From positions 32,102,658 through 32,166,657 of the forward strand of contig OZ026603.1 of the NCBI GenBank assembly GCA_964020085.1: DNA of 64,000 nucleotides. Direction: 5' to 3'. Position 1 is the first letter of the stretch. Each line of letters starts with the position of its first letter. Source of the stretch: Micromussa lordhowensis. Taxonomy: Eukaryota; Cnidaria; Anthozoa; Scleractinia; Lobophylliidae. The position numbers and the translations under genes are program-made. Shown one piece after another: positions 38,238 to 47,566 of this stretch. The notes under the pieces are model-generated. The model was not told where the DNA came from, ran no database searches, and saw only the letters and a list, made by a program, of their open reading frames with translations.

Positions 38238-41200
38238 TTATACATATTGCATGTGGCTTTTGAAAACTTATTAATTAACTTAATAGAATAGGAAATTAAT
38301 TCTGATTTGAACAATTTTTCAAGGTGGACTTGTATTCCAAAATAATTGAGCGCCCAAAGATGACAGTTGACAATACACCAGAAAAGGTGCAAGAGGTGAC
38401 ACTCGAAGGAGAAAAGACTAATAACAGGAATTACTTCTGCCGTGTGACCATACGACGCCGTCCAACAGACTTGCAGTACTTAGGCGAACTATACCTTGAA
38501 GAAGACACAAGTAATTCACAAGGAGCTGCCACAGCAGTAACAGCAGACAGCTCAGACTCTAGCAAGGCAGGGAAGGCATGCCAGTTTTTCCTTGGTAGTA
38601 AACTTGGAGCTCAAAAGTGAGTGCCAAACAAAGTAGTACTGGTGACGCTCATATTAGGTTTATTATTATTTTGCACTATTTACAACAATGTTCCTTCAAT
38701 AAGGTACATTACAAAAAAGAAAGACATTATTAAACTAAATTACACTAGCAGCCAAAAGCAGAATGTGCGCAGTGACCAAAGTAGCTTAAGCTTTCGAGTT
38801 GGTCACTGCCACAGACAATTAATTGGCATGAACAAGTACATTAATTACATTACAGGAAAATAAAGTACAAAATAGGTATAAGATACATATGTTACATCAT
38901 AAAAACAGAAAGAAATACATAAATTAATAGTGCTTGATGATAAAAACTATAAGAAGGCTATGGGCAAACTACACTTAAGAGACAGATTGAGAATTTAAAA
39001 GATACATTTTGTATTGTTTATAGAAACGGTTATAGGAGAGTTTTTTAAAATCAAAGGGGATAGATTCCCAGATTTTGGATGCTAAAAAAGAAAATGTAGT
39101 GGTACCATAACTGTTATTTACGTTTGGTCTATAGATATTAAAGTTAGTTGCAAATCTGGTATTATAGCTATGGACCTCAGAAGCTAATGTAAGAGATCCA
39201 GAAAATATTGTTGGGATGTTTGCGGGGTCATTTTTAATTTTATGTACAAAAAGAGCTAATTTAAATTTGTAAATGTTATCAAATGTTATCAAGTGTAATG
39301 TTATCAAGTGTTATCATATACTGAATATTATCACAGTCCTGCTTGACCTCCCAGCTCCTGGGCACTTCATGCAAAAAGTATTGTTAGTATTTATTATATA
39401 AATCATAATGTGTAGTTGTCAGGTTAAAACACTGAAATCTGAATAGGATGTTAATCATTCAGGACTTTCCGACTGACATTGATGTTAAGTACAATTTTTT
39501 TTTTTCCATATATATAAGTCTTTTTATGGGAGGGGGTAATTTTTTGATTAAACAACAAATTCTCAGTAGTGAAAACTGTTGTTCTCAGGTGCAAAGATGA
39601 ATGCTCATCATGTAATATAACACTTTTTGGTTTTAGTCTTGTTCTTTTTAAGGTGTTTGAAGAGTGAAGTTAACCCTGACACTTGACAATTTTCCATGTT
39701 TAGGTATCTACAACAGTTCCAAGACTTGTACACAGAGGAAGGGCGAAAGTCTGTTAAGATATGCACCTACATTCCCGGCCAGCACCAGGTAGCAATGGCT
39801 GCCGCTGCTGCTAATCAACTGGCTTCACAGGCGCCCAATAACACCACCCAGACATCAAATGCTACAGTTTCTGCAAATGCAAACATACAAGATCAAAAAC
39901 AGGCAAAGGTGGCAATACCTCTACCGACGGCAACAAACACTGTGACAGTCATTCAAAGTAACAATTTGGCAATGGCATCACACACAACATTACCAGGCAA
40001 CAGCACAGTGTCTCAAGTGCCTGTGGTACAAAGCCACAATCTGTCAAATGTCCGGACGTATGGACAGAAGCTAGCCATGTTCCAGCAGCGGGGAACAGTG
40101 GTCGGTACAGTTTCGAGTGGCACTGGTGTACCTCTGGGTGGCACAACTAAGATTTCAACAGCAGGTTGGTAGCTAATTACATCTTGGGTGACAAACTGGC
40201 CTTGTGTTTAGGTTCTTGGATTGTAGGGCTCCTTGTACTGTGTTCTTGGACAAAACTGTTTACCCTCACAGCACCTCTCTCCATGAAAGTTATGGTTCTA
40301 AATTATTGTTACTAAAGAATCACTCACTAAAATTCTGTGGTGGGGGTCAGGGGCAGGGCGGAGTGGACTCTGGTTGATTTGTAGAAACCTGGCTGTCACA
40401 GATTGGAACAGATCTCACTTGGCTGTAGACACTGATTCTTTAGAAATTGGGAAAATCAGCCACCAACACTGTAATCCAACCATTAAGCCACCTGCTTCAT
40501 AACTTTGTGATGACTACACTGTATGCTAGTTACTTACCAAGTTGTTGACAAACTATTTATGCCCAGAGAAACTGTGGTAAACCAATGAAGAATGTTATCA
40601 TTGAAAATAAAACTTAAAATGGGATTAGAGCAATGTTTTGACTGCCAGCTGTTAGAAAACTAGGGAACATGCTGGTAGTAATAATTGTAAGTGAATGACC
40701 TGATATGTGAAGAAGTAAGCAGCCAGCCATTATTAATAGTGATTATTAAGAATGATGATTGTTTGACCTTGACAGGAACAGTGACACAGTACATTTCAAC
40801 AGCACAGCCAGGAAAAACTCTCCAAGTCACAAATGTGAAGCCTGTTCCTGCTTCCTCCATTACAAAATCTATACCAGCGACAGGAAGGCGGGTGTCTCAT
40901 CCAGACACTACAACCACATTACAGTCACCGACCACACCCAGTGGAGGCTACACGGGTGTTGTAGGCGCCTACATGCAGGTAATATTTTTTTTAGTGGCAT
41001 TTTGTGATGTGTTTTTGACAAACTTCAAGGTGTTTGAAAATTTGGTAAAGCATTGTCTTAGTGTTTGATATATCTTCTAATTAAACAAAGCAAAAACTAT
41101 GGGGAAAACACAGAAATAAAATCTAAGTATGCTGATTAAGATCAGATATCCAAACTTTGCCGTGGTCGTGACTTCAATGTTGATGAATTATTAATGAGTT

Positions 41201-44200
41201 TGAGAAATGACTTTTGTTACGAGAAGAAATTTCCTCCAGGTGGTCTGGAAGAAAATTTTCAGAGCCGTACAACTTGACTTGTGCCTGACCTTGAAATGAA
41301 AACCCTGCCATTCCCTTCTCCAGCCGGATGAGTAAATGGGTTCTGGTGAAATAGTCTCCTGGCTAAGATTTTCATTGAGCCGGTCACCATTTTTCGCGAG
41401 AGACCTGGAACAGAATTTTCGTCCCCAATCTTTTGCAACATGCCTTGATTGCAGGGCTACCAAGTTTGGCGTGTATAAGATGACGGACGCAGTACACGTA
41501 AAGAGAACACGCTAAACAAGTGCTTAAAACAAGGTTTTTTTCAGTTACATTACTCGTTATAGTTGCGCCAATACTCAAAGCCAAACTTTTCACTGGGTTG
41601 ATTTTGACGGTTTTGATAATGGATAAGGTTCAAATATCAAATGATTGTACATGCGTAACTTAAAAACCGTTCGTTGTTCTTTATCGATTGATTGCCCGCC
41701 AAAATCCAGGCGGTGATCACCTCTTTCTCAGCTGATAAATTTCACTGGCAGCTAGGGCTTAGGGCCCTGCTGTGTAATGAGCTGGGATCCTATCCAGGGC
41801 GCTCCATGACCATGGCAAAGCTTGATGACTCTTCAGACCGTAGAAACAGGCACCAATAAGCCATCAAGTGTCCCCAATCCTCCATGTAGCATTCATAACT
41901 TGTGGTTGCATTTGTTTTTACAGCCTGTTGTTGGCCCAGGAGGAATGAGTGTCACTGTCCCAGCAGGCGGGACTGTCACTGTAGCTGGTGCCACACCTAT
42001 TGTGCCAGTTTCAAACAGTGTGGCTATTGCATCAGGGCCATTATCCACTCAGTTTATAGCAACTGGTTTGAAATCTGCCAATCAAACTATACAACCAGCA
42101 CCAGGAACACCACTTACGTTATTACAGGTACGATTTATGTAGAGGATAATTATTACATGGCTGTGCATAGAAATGCAATTTCTCTTCTAGTGTTGAAAAA
42201 ACAAATTATTTAAAAAAAAAAAAACAAACAGCTGAAGGTAATATTTCTTGATGTGACTGCAAATACTGCTTCCAGTATTGCGATTGGTGATAGACATTCT
42301 CTTAAACTTGTTGTAATCCAATCTTGACTATTATTTTTCTTTAGAACCAAAAGGTTGAGACCGCAGAAAGTGAATCGTGGTTTTTAAGAACGTTACAACA
42401 TGTTTTAATTTTAAAGACATGTTTCGATGTTGCCAACATCATCTTCAGTTACATAATGTTTGAAAAACCGTTGGACTTTATAACAACTAGGCAAAACATA
42501 CATAATTAATTAAGATTAAGTGACAAAAATATTTGAGTGAGTTACAAAGTGTGAAAGAACATAAAGCCTAAAGCATAAGTGTCAGGTTGACATGATGAAC
42601 TTGTTGGTTTAATTAAGGCTGAATAATTACTGAATAAATTGGTGGCCTCTGTCCACCTTCATCAGAGTTGCAATATAAAAGTTTGTTATTGCTCGTGCTA
42701 CAATCCTGCACTTGCTGTCATTTATTGATTTTTTAAATCAATGGCAACAAGAGGAAACCACTCCCTCATGCTTACTTTCTGTTGATTTAAAACAAATCAA
42801 TAAAACGACAGCAAGTGTGGGTTCTAGAGCGAGCAATAACAAATTTTTAGTGCAAAGTTCTCTGATGAAGGTAGACAGAGGCCACCGAAAATTCAGTTAA
42901 GAAAAATCAGACAGGATTACAAAAAAGTTTAAGAGAATATCTTTTATTCCCATGACTTGTAATTATTGTTTCCCGTAGGGTACCACAGCCATTCAAACAC
43001 AACAAGCTCAGATAGTTCACCAGACCAGATCTCCATCAACAACATTTACTGTAAGTGGGTTGAATTTCACAGTACGTTAACAATGGGCATCTGTCACTAG
43101 ACCACAAAATTCTCAAACACCTGGCCCCGGTTGTTTGAAAGATGGATAACACTATCCATCAGATAAATCACTATCCAGTGGACAGGGTGGTGTGTTTTGT
43201 CAACACTTATCCACCGGATAGCGATTTATCCGGTGGATAGAGTTATCTGGGGCCCGCACATGTACCAGTTTTCTCTGTCATTGTAAAGTGATCTCATCTA
43301 TCACACCATAAGGTTTTGCACTTAGCATGCAGTAGTTTACACCAGGTTGAACAACTTTCTTTCAAAGTGCATGAATCGTCTTGCTCTTATGCTGCTCTCC
43401 TCATTACATCCTTAATACTGCAATTAAGTGACCACAAAAGATTTGTGTTTCTCTTTCACTTCAGATTCCAGGTAATTTGGTACCAATTACCCACATACAG
43501 TCAGCAGCTGGGGCAGCCATCAGTGCACAGATCCAAACAAAAACCTCTCCACAGGGTACGCCTGGTGGGCAACCAACACCCATCCTTCCAAACACACCAC
43601 TCTCCCCTCCCTCAGGGATGGCAACAGTCACACTAAACACAAGGCCTATACTCCCGCAACAACAACAGCAAAGGAAGATTAGTGCAGGTAAATGAATTAT
43701 AAATAAACAAAAAATAAAAGAATACCAGTACAATACAAAATACAAGACAAATAAATTACATTATCATATGACCCGTACGGCCCCGCGCGCAATTTCCTTG
43801 CAAAACCATAAGAGAAAAGGTCCCGTATGAGGGCCGTACGCGTCGAAGTGATAGGGCCGGAAAAACACGTACGGCCCTACTAGAAATGCGTACGGCCCTA
43901 CTAGAAACGAGTGCGGCAAAATCGATGCGTGTGAATGGCAAAACAATATTTTGTTGCTGCCAAAGTTTGTTCTCTCCACAATGAGTCCTGAAAGTGAACA
44001 TTCTGAGAGCGAATTTTACTATCCAGCCGAATTGTCCCATTCAGAACTACTTCAGTCGCCAACTCACTCCGAAAAGCAAAGAACGAAATTTAACACTCCT
44101 CGCAAATGAAGAAGCTCACAACTTTCTCGGAAACCAACAAGCAAACAGGCGGTCAAGGAAACAACTTTTCCGGATAAACTGTCCAATAATTAACCTTTCA

Positions 44201-45089
44201 AATAAGCAGACAGTCGGCGAAACTTCTTTCCTTCAAAGGCATCAAAGAATTCATCGTGGGTCAAAAGAAAGAAAACCGAAGAAGTAAACAAAGTACGATA
44301 TAAAATGTTTTCTTCGAGTTTCAGAGTTTCTGGGAGAAGTTGGTTGAACCAGAAAAATCAAAAACATACCTTGTGTGCAGTAGGATAAACTGCTCTGTAG
44401 TTTCTACGTCAGTGTTATTTGAAGAGACAAAACTAAATGCGAATACAAGTTCATTACCGCACGGTTCATCCAGATAAATATAAAAACTCGCTTGTGTTTA
44501 ACCGTGTAATTTCCACTACACCAGCAAAGTCAGCAAACCCAGGCACTGTTTCCAGGAGCCAACATGTGTCATAAATATTCAGTTGCCCGGTTGTCCGTTG
44601 TTTTAGAGAATCCAAGAGGTCGACAAATAGCTTGAACGCATTTTCGTGAGTCTTCAGATAAAGACTTGTAAGCAATTTCAGTGAAGCGTGAAGCGACCTT
44701 TTGTCACTCGCTAAGTTTTTGATGGCTTGACATATTTTTGACAGCTTTATGTCAACTTTCTGTTGGCTTTTTAGCATGAACAAAAATGAGAACGTGAATA
44801 TTGTGTATTTCGATGAATTGTGAGTTTCTTGTTCGACGCGAAGAAACTGATAAATGACAAAGTTTTGTTGTAGAAACTTTCATGTAATTGTTCCGCGCGC
44901 ACAGTCGTCTGATCTTATGTAATCGCGTCCTATTTAGGCTCAAACAGAATTTTCAAAATTTTCAACAGTAAGTGGTCATATGATAAAATGCTTATTGACT
45001 GAGTAAGGTCGGGCCGGATGGGAAAATATTTGGCTCTCGGTCAGGACGTACGGACCTCGCTGCGCTCGGTCCGTACGCCCTGACCTCGA

Positions 45090-45139
<50 letters not shown>

Positions 45140-46267
45140 ATTTAGAGAGGAAGCCATGTCAGCCTTAGCTTGTTTTCATGCGGGTTCTCTTATCCTGGTC
45201 GAGTTGGAATTTGGAATGTTGGTTTTTATGGAGGGAGGGAAACCAGAGAACCCTGAAACCTGGAGAAAAACCCTCGGAGCAAGACGAGACCAACAACTAA
45301 CTCAACCCACATATGACAGCTGGCCGGAATTAAAGATGAATCACATTGATGAGAGGCAAGCGCTCTCACCAGTGCGCCATCCCTGCTCCCTTAATTGACA
45401 CCATTGAGTTCAATTTGTTCATGTTGGGCTTCAATATGGTAGCCATCACAAAGGAGTTGAGTACAAAATATACATTGTGTGCCTTGGCTGTACATGTCTT
45501 ATTAATGGTCCTTACCCAAGACAAGTTACAAATCAGGGCCACTTACAATAATTGTCAAATTATTTTACATGTGACAGGGGCTGGAACGTCACCAACAGCA
45601 ATAGCTGCCCTAACATCAACTGTCAACCGTACCACTACAAACCTACAGCCTCTAGTACCAATTGGAACACAACTACAACAACCACAGTTCCAGGTAAGGA
45701 TGGTGCAGTTCCCACAACAAGGTGGTCCTGCCCAAATACAGTGTCAACCGACTATTGTCCAGTCACCAAGAGGAGCTACCCCTGTTCAGATTCACACACA
45801 GGCTCAAGTTGTACAAGGATTACAACAGGTAGAATCCAAAACCTTATTTTGTTCACCTTACTCTGTGATTACATCATTTTAGTTTATACAATGTAAGCCA
45901 AGCAATAGAAACTGAAAGTAGAAACAAGGTCACCCGCAAAGTAGGTCTAAGACAGAGATGAGGGCAAACCTCGATTAGCCTGTTTTTAGTTAGCTCTCAA
46001 TAAATTATGGTAATGGTAACATTTCTCACGCCTTGCCTCCAATTTAGACCTGCACGACTTACCAATTGGGGGTCATGTTGGTAATACTAACTGCATTTCT
46101 ATACTATACAGCAATCAGTAAAGTTTTCTTTTTTTCTTTCTCTCTAATAGATGCAAGGCAAACCAGTAACCACTGTCAAAGTAACTCAGCAAACACAAGG
46201 AGCACAGACAACAGCCAGAGCACAAGGAAGGTCTCCTGCACAACGGCGGAGATCCCAAAACAAATAG
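19421..46267 (+). CDS. SUPT20H: SUPT20H (SPT20, SAGA complex subunit), 18 coding exons
   Basis: Coding exons: 19421-19456, 20468-20529, 21572-21638, 23162-23288, 31228-31256, 31404-31439, 33608-33646, 34670-34780, 36053-36246, 36592-36799, 38324-38616, 39704-40164, 40776-40978, 41924-42127, 42979-43050, 43465-43687, 45578-45828, 46151-46267. Every junction is GT/AG and phases chain without a break, giving 910 aa. Family landmarks appear in order: [78 protein letters not shown] and FFLGSK. These cover the Spt20 domain (about 20-250) and its extension (to about 415). From about 420 the protein is low-complexity, rich in Q, T, P, V and S, ending RRRSQNK. In animals it is a scaffold of the SAGA histone acetyltransferase co-activator and a p38-interacting protein. 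The first coding exon ([12 protein letters not shown]) is the least certain: the human N terminus has the same length before the conserved part but little identity. Confidence 0.93.
20145..20319. mobile_element. Miniature inverted-repeat element (175 bp) in SUPT20H intron 1
   Basis: Arms of about 60 bp pair across a short A/T-rich loop: GAATAG...CATCATTTGACTACAACC on the left and GGTTGTAGTCAAATGATG...CTATTC on the right. The inner ends share CACCAGAAT. No target duplication was resolved. Confidence 0.75.
20998..21418. mobile_element. TTAA-flanked miniature element (421 bp)
   Basis: TTAA at 20994-20997 and 21419-21422 bounds imperfect termini: a G-rich run then GGGGTAAACGTGAA on the left, and TTCATGTTTACCCCCGCC on the right. 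Lies in SUPT20H intron 2. No coding capacity. Confidence 0.65.
22030..22420 (+). repeat. Dispersed repeat, copy 2 (related to 408-660)
   Basis: Carries the same ordered blocks as copy 1, including CACTGGCTGA, GTCCGCCATTGC and GCGGTCAGCTTGA then ATGGCT. Spacing differs because of indels. Lies in SUPT20H intron 3. Confidence 0.55.
23580..23608. repeat. Perfect 29 nt palindrome
   Basis: GTCACAATACTAAT and its exact complement flank a single central T. Both halves are AT-rich. It could be the fused ends of an element or a cruciform-prone site; flanking sequence gives no further clue. Confidence 0.7.
25147..31039. mobile_element. 5.9 kb foldback element in SUPT20H intron 4
   Basis: The left arm (25147-26923) and right arm (28086-29046 plus 30234-31039) are near-identical inverted copies of about 1.77 kb. 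Four peptide frames of 61-83 codons are identical between arms, and only isolated mismatches were noticed. Ends start AACAAGGGTCAGATTG, and TGGA flanks both sides (25143-25146, 31040-31043), a possible 4 bp target duplication. Just inside each end, TCAGATTGTTTYCGGAC occurs twice, followed by an array of TTATTAA/TTAATAA-cored short palindromes (25205-25410 and its mirror). The 1.16 kb loop has no transposase, so it is non-autonomous. It enlarges the intron between exons 4 (23288) and 5 (31228) and would fold into a very long RNA duplex. Confidence 0.9.
29047..30233. mobile_element. Older related element nested in the right foldback arm
   Basis: This 1.19 kb interrupts the right arm: GCATGG before and TCACTCTTTT after are contiguous in the left arm. 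The insert contains diverged versions of arm text (GATAACAGCATAA, GAGAAGAGCT-like, GTCTGTGTGAGATTTT) and a degenerate TTAATAAGCAAG array (30055-30165). A 106-codon frame at 29139 is repeat text and not a recognisable protein. Confidence 0.7.
31535..31702 (+). repeat. TIR repeat GGGTTTCAT family, copy B
   Basis: Same internal order as copy A: GGAGGGCAACT, AGGCAAAACTTTTTGAACTG, AAGAAAAACTTTCTC, then CCAGTCAATT and TTAATGAAACC. Lies in SUPT20H intron 6. Confidence 0.75.
32254..32325 (-). repeat. tRNA-like SINE head
   Basis: On the minus strand the unit starts GGCTTGATAGCTCAGTTGGT (A box) and ends with a B box (GGGTTTGAAGCCC) and TTCAGGCC. The acceptor ends pair. The anticodon stem is broken and position 33 is not T, so it is not a functional tRNA but a tRNA-derived repeat. 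Confidence 0.7.
32495..32526 (-). repeat. Partial tRNA-like unit (B box end only)
   Basis: Complement of TTCAGGCCTGAACAGG with a degenerate GGGTTCAAATCC, the 3' half of the neighbouring tRNA-like repeat. Confidence 0.55.
32600..32671 (+). repeat. tRNA-like SINE head, opposite orientation
   Basis: GGCTTGATAGCTCAGTTGGT, GAGCACCACACCAGTATTGC and GGGTTCAAATCCTG then TTCAGGCC. A and B boxes are better preserved than in the minus copy, but the anticodon stem has mismatches, so a functional tRNA is unlikely. Confidence 0.7.
36385..36465 (-). repeat. tRNA-Ser-like SINE fragment
   Basis: The minus strand reads CAGCCGAGTGGTTAGAGC (A box) followed by GACTTGAAATC, the anticodon loop typical of tRNA-Ser(UGA). 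No intact B box follows. Lies in the short intron between SUPT20H exons 9 and 10. Confidence 0.6.
37151..37830. mobile_element. piggyBac-like non-autonomous element (680 bp)
   Basis: TTAA at 37147-37150 and 37831-37834 flanks 14 bp perfect inverted repeats CCCTAGATATGCCG. TTAA plus CCCTAG ends are the hallmark of piggyBac. Subterminal GCGGCAAAATT / AAATTTGCCGCG repeats lie inside both ends. No transposase frame. An X-box-like palindrome lies inside at 37627. Confidence 0.85.
37627..37640. promoter_or_regulatory. RFX X-box-like palindrome inside the piggyBac-like element
   Basis: GTTACCATGGAAAC matches the X-box form GTNRCC-N2-RGYAAC at all but one position. Two similar sites lie in other elements at 47199 and 52683. 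Confidence 0.45.
37978..38055. repeat. Hairpin element
   Basis: Arms CAATTATTCCAC...GTTGGATATGAG and CTCATATCCAAC...GTGGAATAATTG pair around a short loop. About 140 nt on, AAGCCAATGAAA follows a partly palindromic stretch, so it may be a diverged relative of the triple semi-palindrome units. Confidence 0.65.
38650..39320 (-). mobile_element. LINE 3' fragment (ORF2 C terminus plus 3' UTR)
   Basis: The minus-strand frame 39307-38975 has the C-terminal pattern of many non-LTR ORF2 proteins: [36 protein letters not shown] and [10 protein letters not shown]. The A/T-rich 38650-38970 is probably its 3' tail. Reverse transcriptase is absent. Lies in the SUPT20H intron after exon 11. Confidence 0.7.
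40208..40290 (+). repeat. Small SINE body fragment
   Basis: TGTGTTCTTGGACAAAACTG and TTACCCTCACAGCACCTCTC match the SINE body seen at 1930. Confidence 0.5.
41000..41920. other. SUPT20H intron 13, no firm feature
   Basis: Somewhat GC-richer than its surroundings. Overlapping minus-strand frames at 41191-41593 have no recognisable domain. It may be an old repeat but no termini were found. Confidence 0.4.
42416..42448 (-). ncRNA. Hammerhead-like core motif, possibly a Penelope-type remnant
   Basis: On the minus strand CTGAAGA (fitting the CUGANGA core) is followed by a stem GATGTT/AACATC with a GGC loop and then GAAAC. This is the arrangement of the small hammerhead ribozymes found with Penelope-like retroelements. 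An unpaired T before the stem and an unclear stem I make activity doubtful. Confidence 0.25.
42627..42900. mobile_element. Miniature TIR element (274 bp)
   Basis: Inverted arms of about 60 bp: TTACTGAATAAATTGGTGGCC on the left, GGCCACCGAAAATTCAGTTAA on the right. Inner matches are TCTGTCCACCTTCATCAGAG and TTTGTTATTGCTCG. Lies in SUPT20H intron 14. Confidence 0.8.
43133..43255. mobile_element. Short palindromic element with GGATA repeats
   Basis: The ends GGCCCC/GGGGCC pair. Inside, GGATAACACTATCC, GATAAATCACTATCC, GGATAGCGATTTATCC and GGATAGAGTTATC repeat in alternating orientation. Confidence 0.65.
43757..44988. repeat. Element body with TATCATATGACC inverted ends and ORF remnants
   Basis: TTATCATATGACC (43757) and GGTCATATGATAAA (44973) form an inverted pair enclosing DNA unlike the rest of the intron. 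It contains repeated GTACGGCCCTACTAGAAA. A short acidic frame from ATG 43981 ([18 protein letters not shown]) ends at a stop and continues in frame after it. A 105-codon minus-strand frame (44783-44466) also looks protein-like but is unrecognised. Interpreted as a decayed transposon. Confidence 0.5.
44990..45131. repeat. Long near-perfect hairpin (142 bp)
   Basis: Arms of about 65 bp (TTATTGACTGAG...AAAATATTTGGCTC and the complement ...CTCAGTCAATAA) flank a short loop centred on CGCTGCGCTC. The arms include GTACGGACC/GGTCCGTAC. It abuts the preceding element body and may form its right end. Confidence 0.8.
45232..45394 (-). repeat. tRNA-derived SINE
   Basis: The minus strand starts GGGAGCAGGGATGGCGCACT and GGTGAGAGCGCTTGCCTC (A box), with a degraded B box (TTAATTCCGGC). 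It is followed by a tail containing GGGTTTTTCTCC. Lies in SUPT20H intron 16. Confidence 0.6.
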
Positions 46268-46497
46268 AATATTAAATTATTGATAAGCTAAGTGCATACA
46301 AAAGATTGTCCTATTACTTCCCAACACTTTAAAAATCACATTCATTTGGAAGGTTAAACTTTGTCCTCTGCTTACATGCAATTTCCTAGGTAGCAAAAAC
46401 ATTTTCAAAATTATTATTGGTATATTATAGTTATAATGTATTTATGTGTCAGCAAGAATTACTTGCTTGTGCACAAGAGATGTAAATATTAAAAGAC

Positions 46498-46503
46498 AAT
46501 AAA
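46498..46503 (+). terminator. Polyadenylation signal of SUPT20H
   Basis: AATAAA lies 231 nt after the SUPT20H stop codon, in an A-rich stretch. It is the first exact copy downstream of the stop, and the hairpin element at 46548 begins shortly after, so the transcript probably ends before it. Confidence 0.6.
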
Positions 46504-46547
46504 AAGAAACAGAAATATGCCTTGTAGAAATATGTGTTGCAGTTAAG

Positions 46548-46819
46548 CAATACAGCACTTTTCCGAGTTTATATAACCTCATCTAAACACGAGGAGGGTT
46601 GGAAGAATTTGAGACAGTTATGCAAACCCGAGACGTAGTCAAGGGTTTGCATAACTTTCGAAAATTCTCCCAACCCTCCGAGTGTTTAGATGAGGCTATA
46701 TAAACACGGAAAAAGTGCTCTATTGCTTTTATAAAATAATTCTCAAAAATATGTGTGAATCTAAAACATCACAACCGTGTTTACATACTCTCATCTAAAC
46801 ACACCTGTCGACCAATGAG
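46548..46819 (+). mobile_element. Triple semi-palindrome hairpin element, unit 2
   Basis: Hairpin arms (GCAATACAGCACTTTTCCGAG / complement ending GTGCTCTATTGC) carry semi-palindromes at 46567-46590 and 46682-46707 (GTGTTTAGATGAGG...AAACAC). The third copy is at 46777-46802, then 9 nt, then CCAATGAG (46812-46819). It lies just past the SUPT20H polyadenylation signal. Confidence 0.75.
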
Positions 46820-47048
46820 AGCACGCATAGTGGCTCAATTATTTTATAATATTTGATTTGGACTGGGTTGTGAAATCAGGACTTGACTACCTCAAGTGAC
46901 TCACATCTCTGTCCATTTGGAGGGATCTTCGGGAACAGTCTGTGGTTTGCTTTACTTTTGAAACAGTCATTCTTTTTTCAATGAGAAATCCATTGTTCTT
47001 CTACAAAATTCCCCAACACATGGTTTTGTGTCAGTAGCAAGGTGTAGC

Positions 47049-47415
47049 AGCTCAAAACAGCTTCCAGCACTTTCCAAGACTTAGATTTTGATGAGTGATT
47101 ATAACCACTCTTTATCAGTAACTGACGATGCTACAATCATGGTATCTTAAGACTACCCATTCGTTGGTGAACATGTTATCATTTTTGTTATGCAATAGGT
47201 TACCATAGCAACAGTAAGACCTACAAAAAAACACCCCTCATTTTAGCTTTAAGTAGGTGTATTTCAAAAACAGCACGTTGACCCCATCGTTTTATATCAA
47301 ATTTTGATAATTGGGATAAGATGCAACTTTTGGTAATGCTTTAAGAAATTTTGTACCTAGGGTTAGTTTCAAAAATTTTATCAAGTCTTGGAAAGTGCTG
47401 AAAACTGTTTTGAAC
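47049..47415. mobile_element. TIR element (367 bp) between SUPT20H and EXOSC8
   Basis: Imperfect inverted repeats of about 36 bp (CTCAAAACAGCTTCCAGCAC, TTTCCAAGACTT on the left; AAGTCTTGGAAAGTGCTG, AAAACTGTTTTGAAC on the right). It holds GTTACCATAGCAAC at 47199. No coding capacity. Confidence 0.7.
47199..47212. promoter_or_regulatory. RFX X-box-like palindrome inside a TIR element
   Basis: GTTACCATAGCAAC fits the X-box consensus GTNRCC-N2-RGYAAC. Part of a set of three such sites, each inside a different element. Confidence 0.45.
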
Positions 47416-47531
47416 CAACTTAGGATACAATTTGCTTGAAAACTTGGCCATTGTGAACATAGCTCGATCTAAGCAAAAAGGTGTTCCTGATCAAAAGAAC
47501 ATTACAATCATTGAGAAGGTTAATGAAACAG

Positions 47532-47537
47532 TTTATT
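47532..47537 (-). terminator. Polyadenylation signal of EXOSC8
   Basis: TTTATT on the plus strand reads AATAAA on the minus strand, about 30 nt after the EXOSC8 TGA. The implied 3' UTR is very short and stays clear of the convergent SUPT20H end by about 1 kb. Confidence 0.55.
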
Positions 47538-47566
47538 ACATTTTGTTTCTTCTTTACATAATGAAA

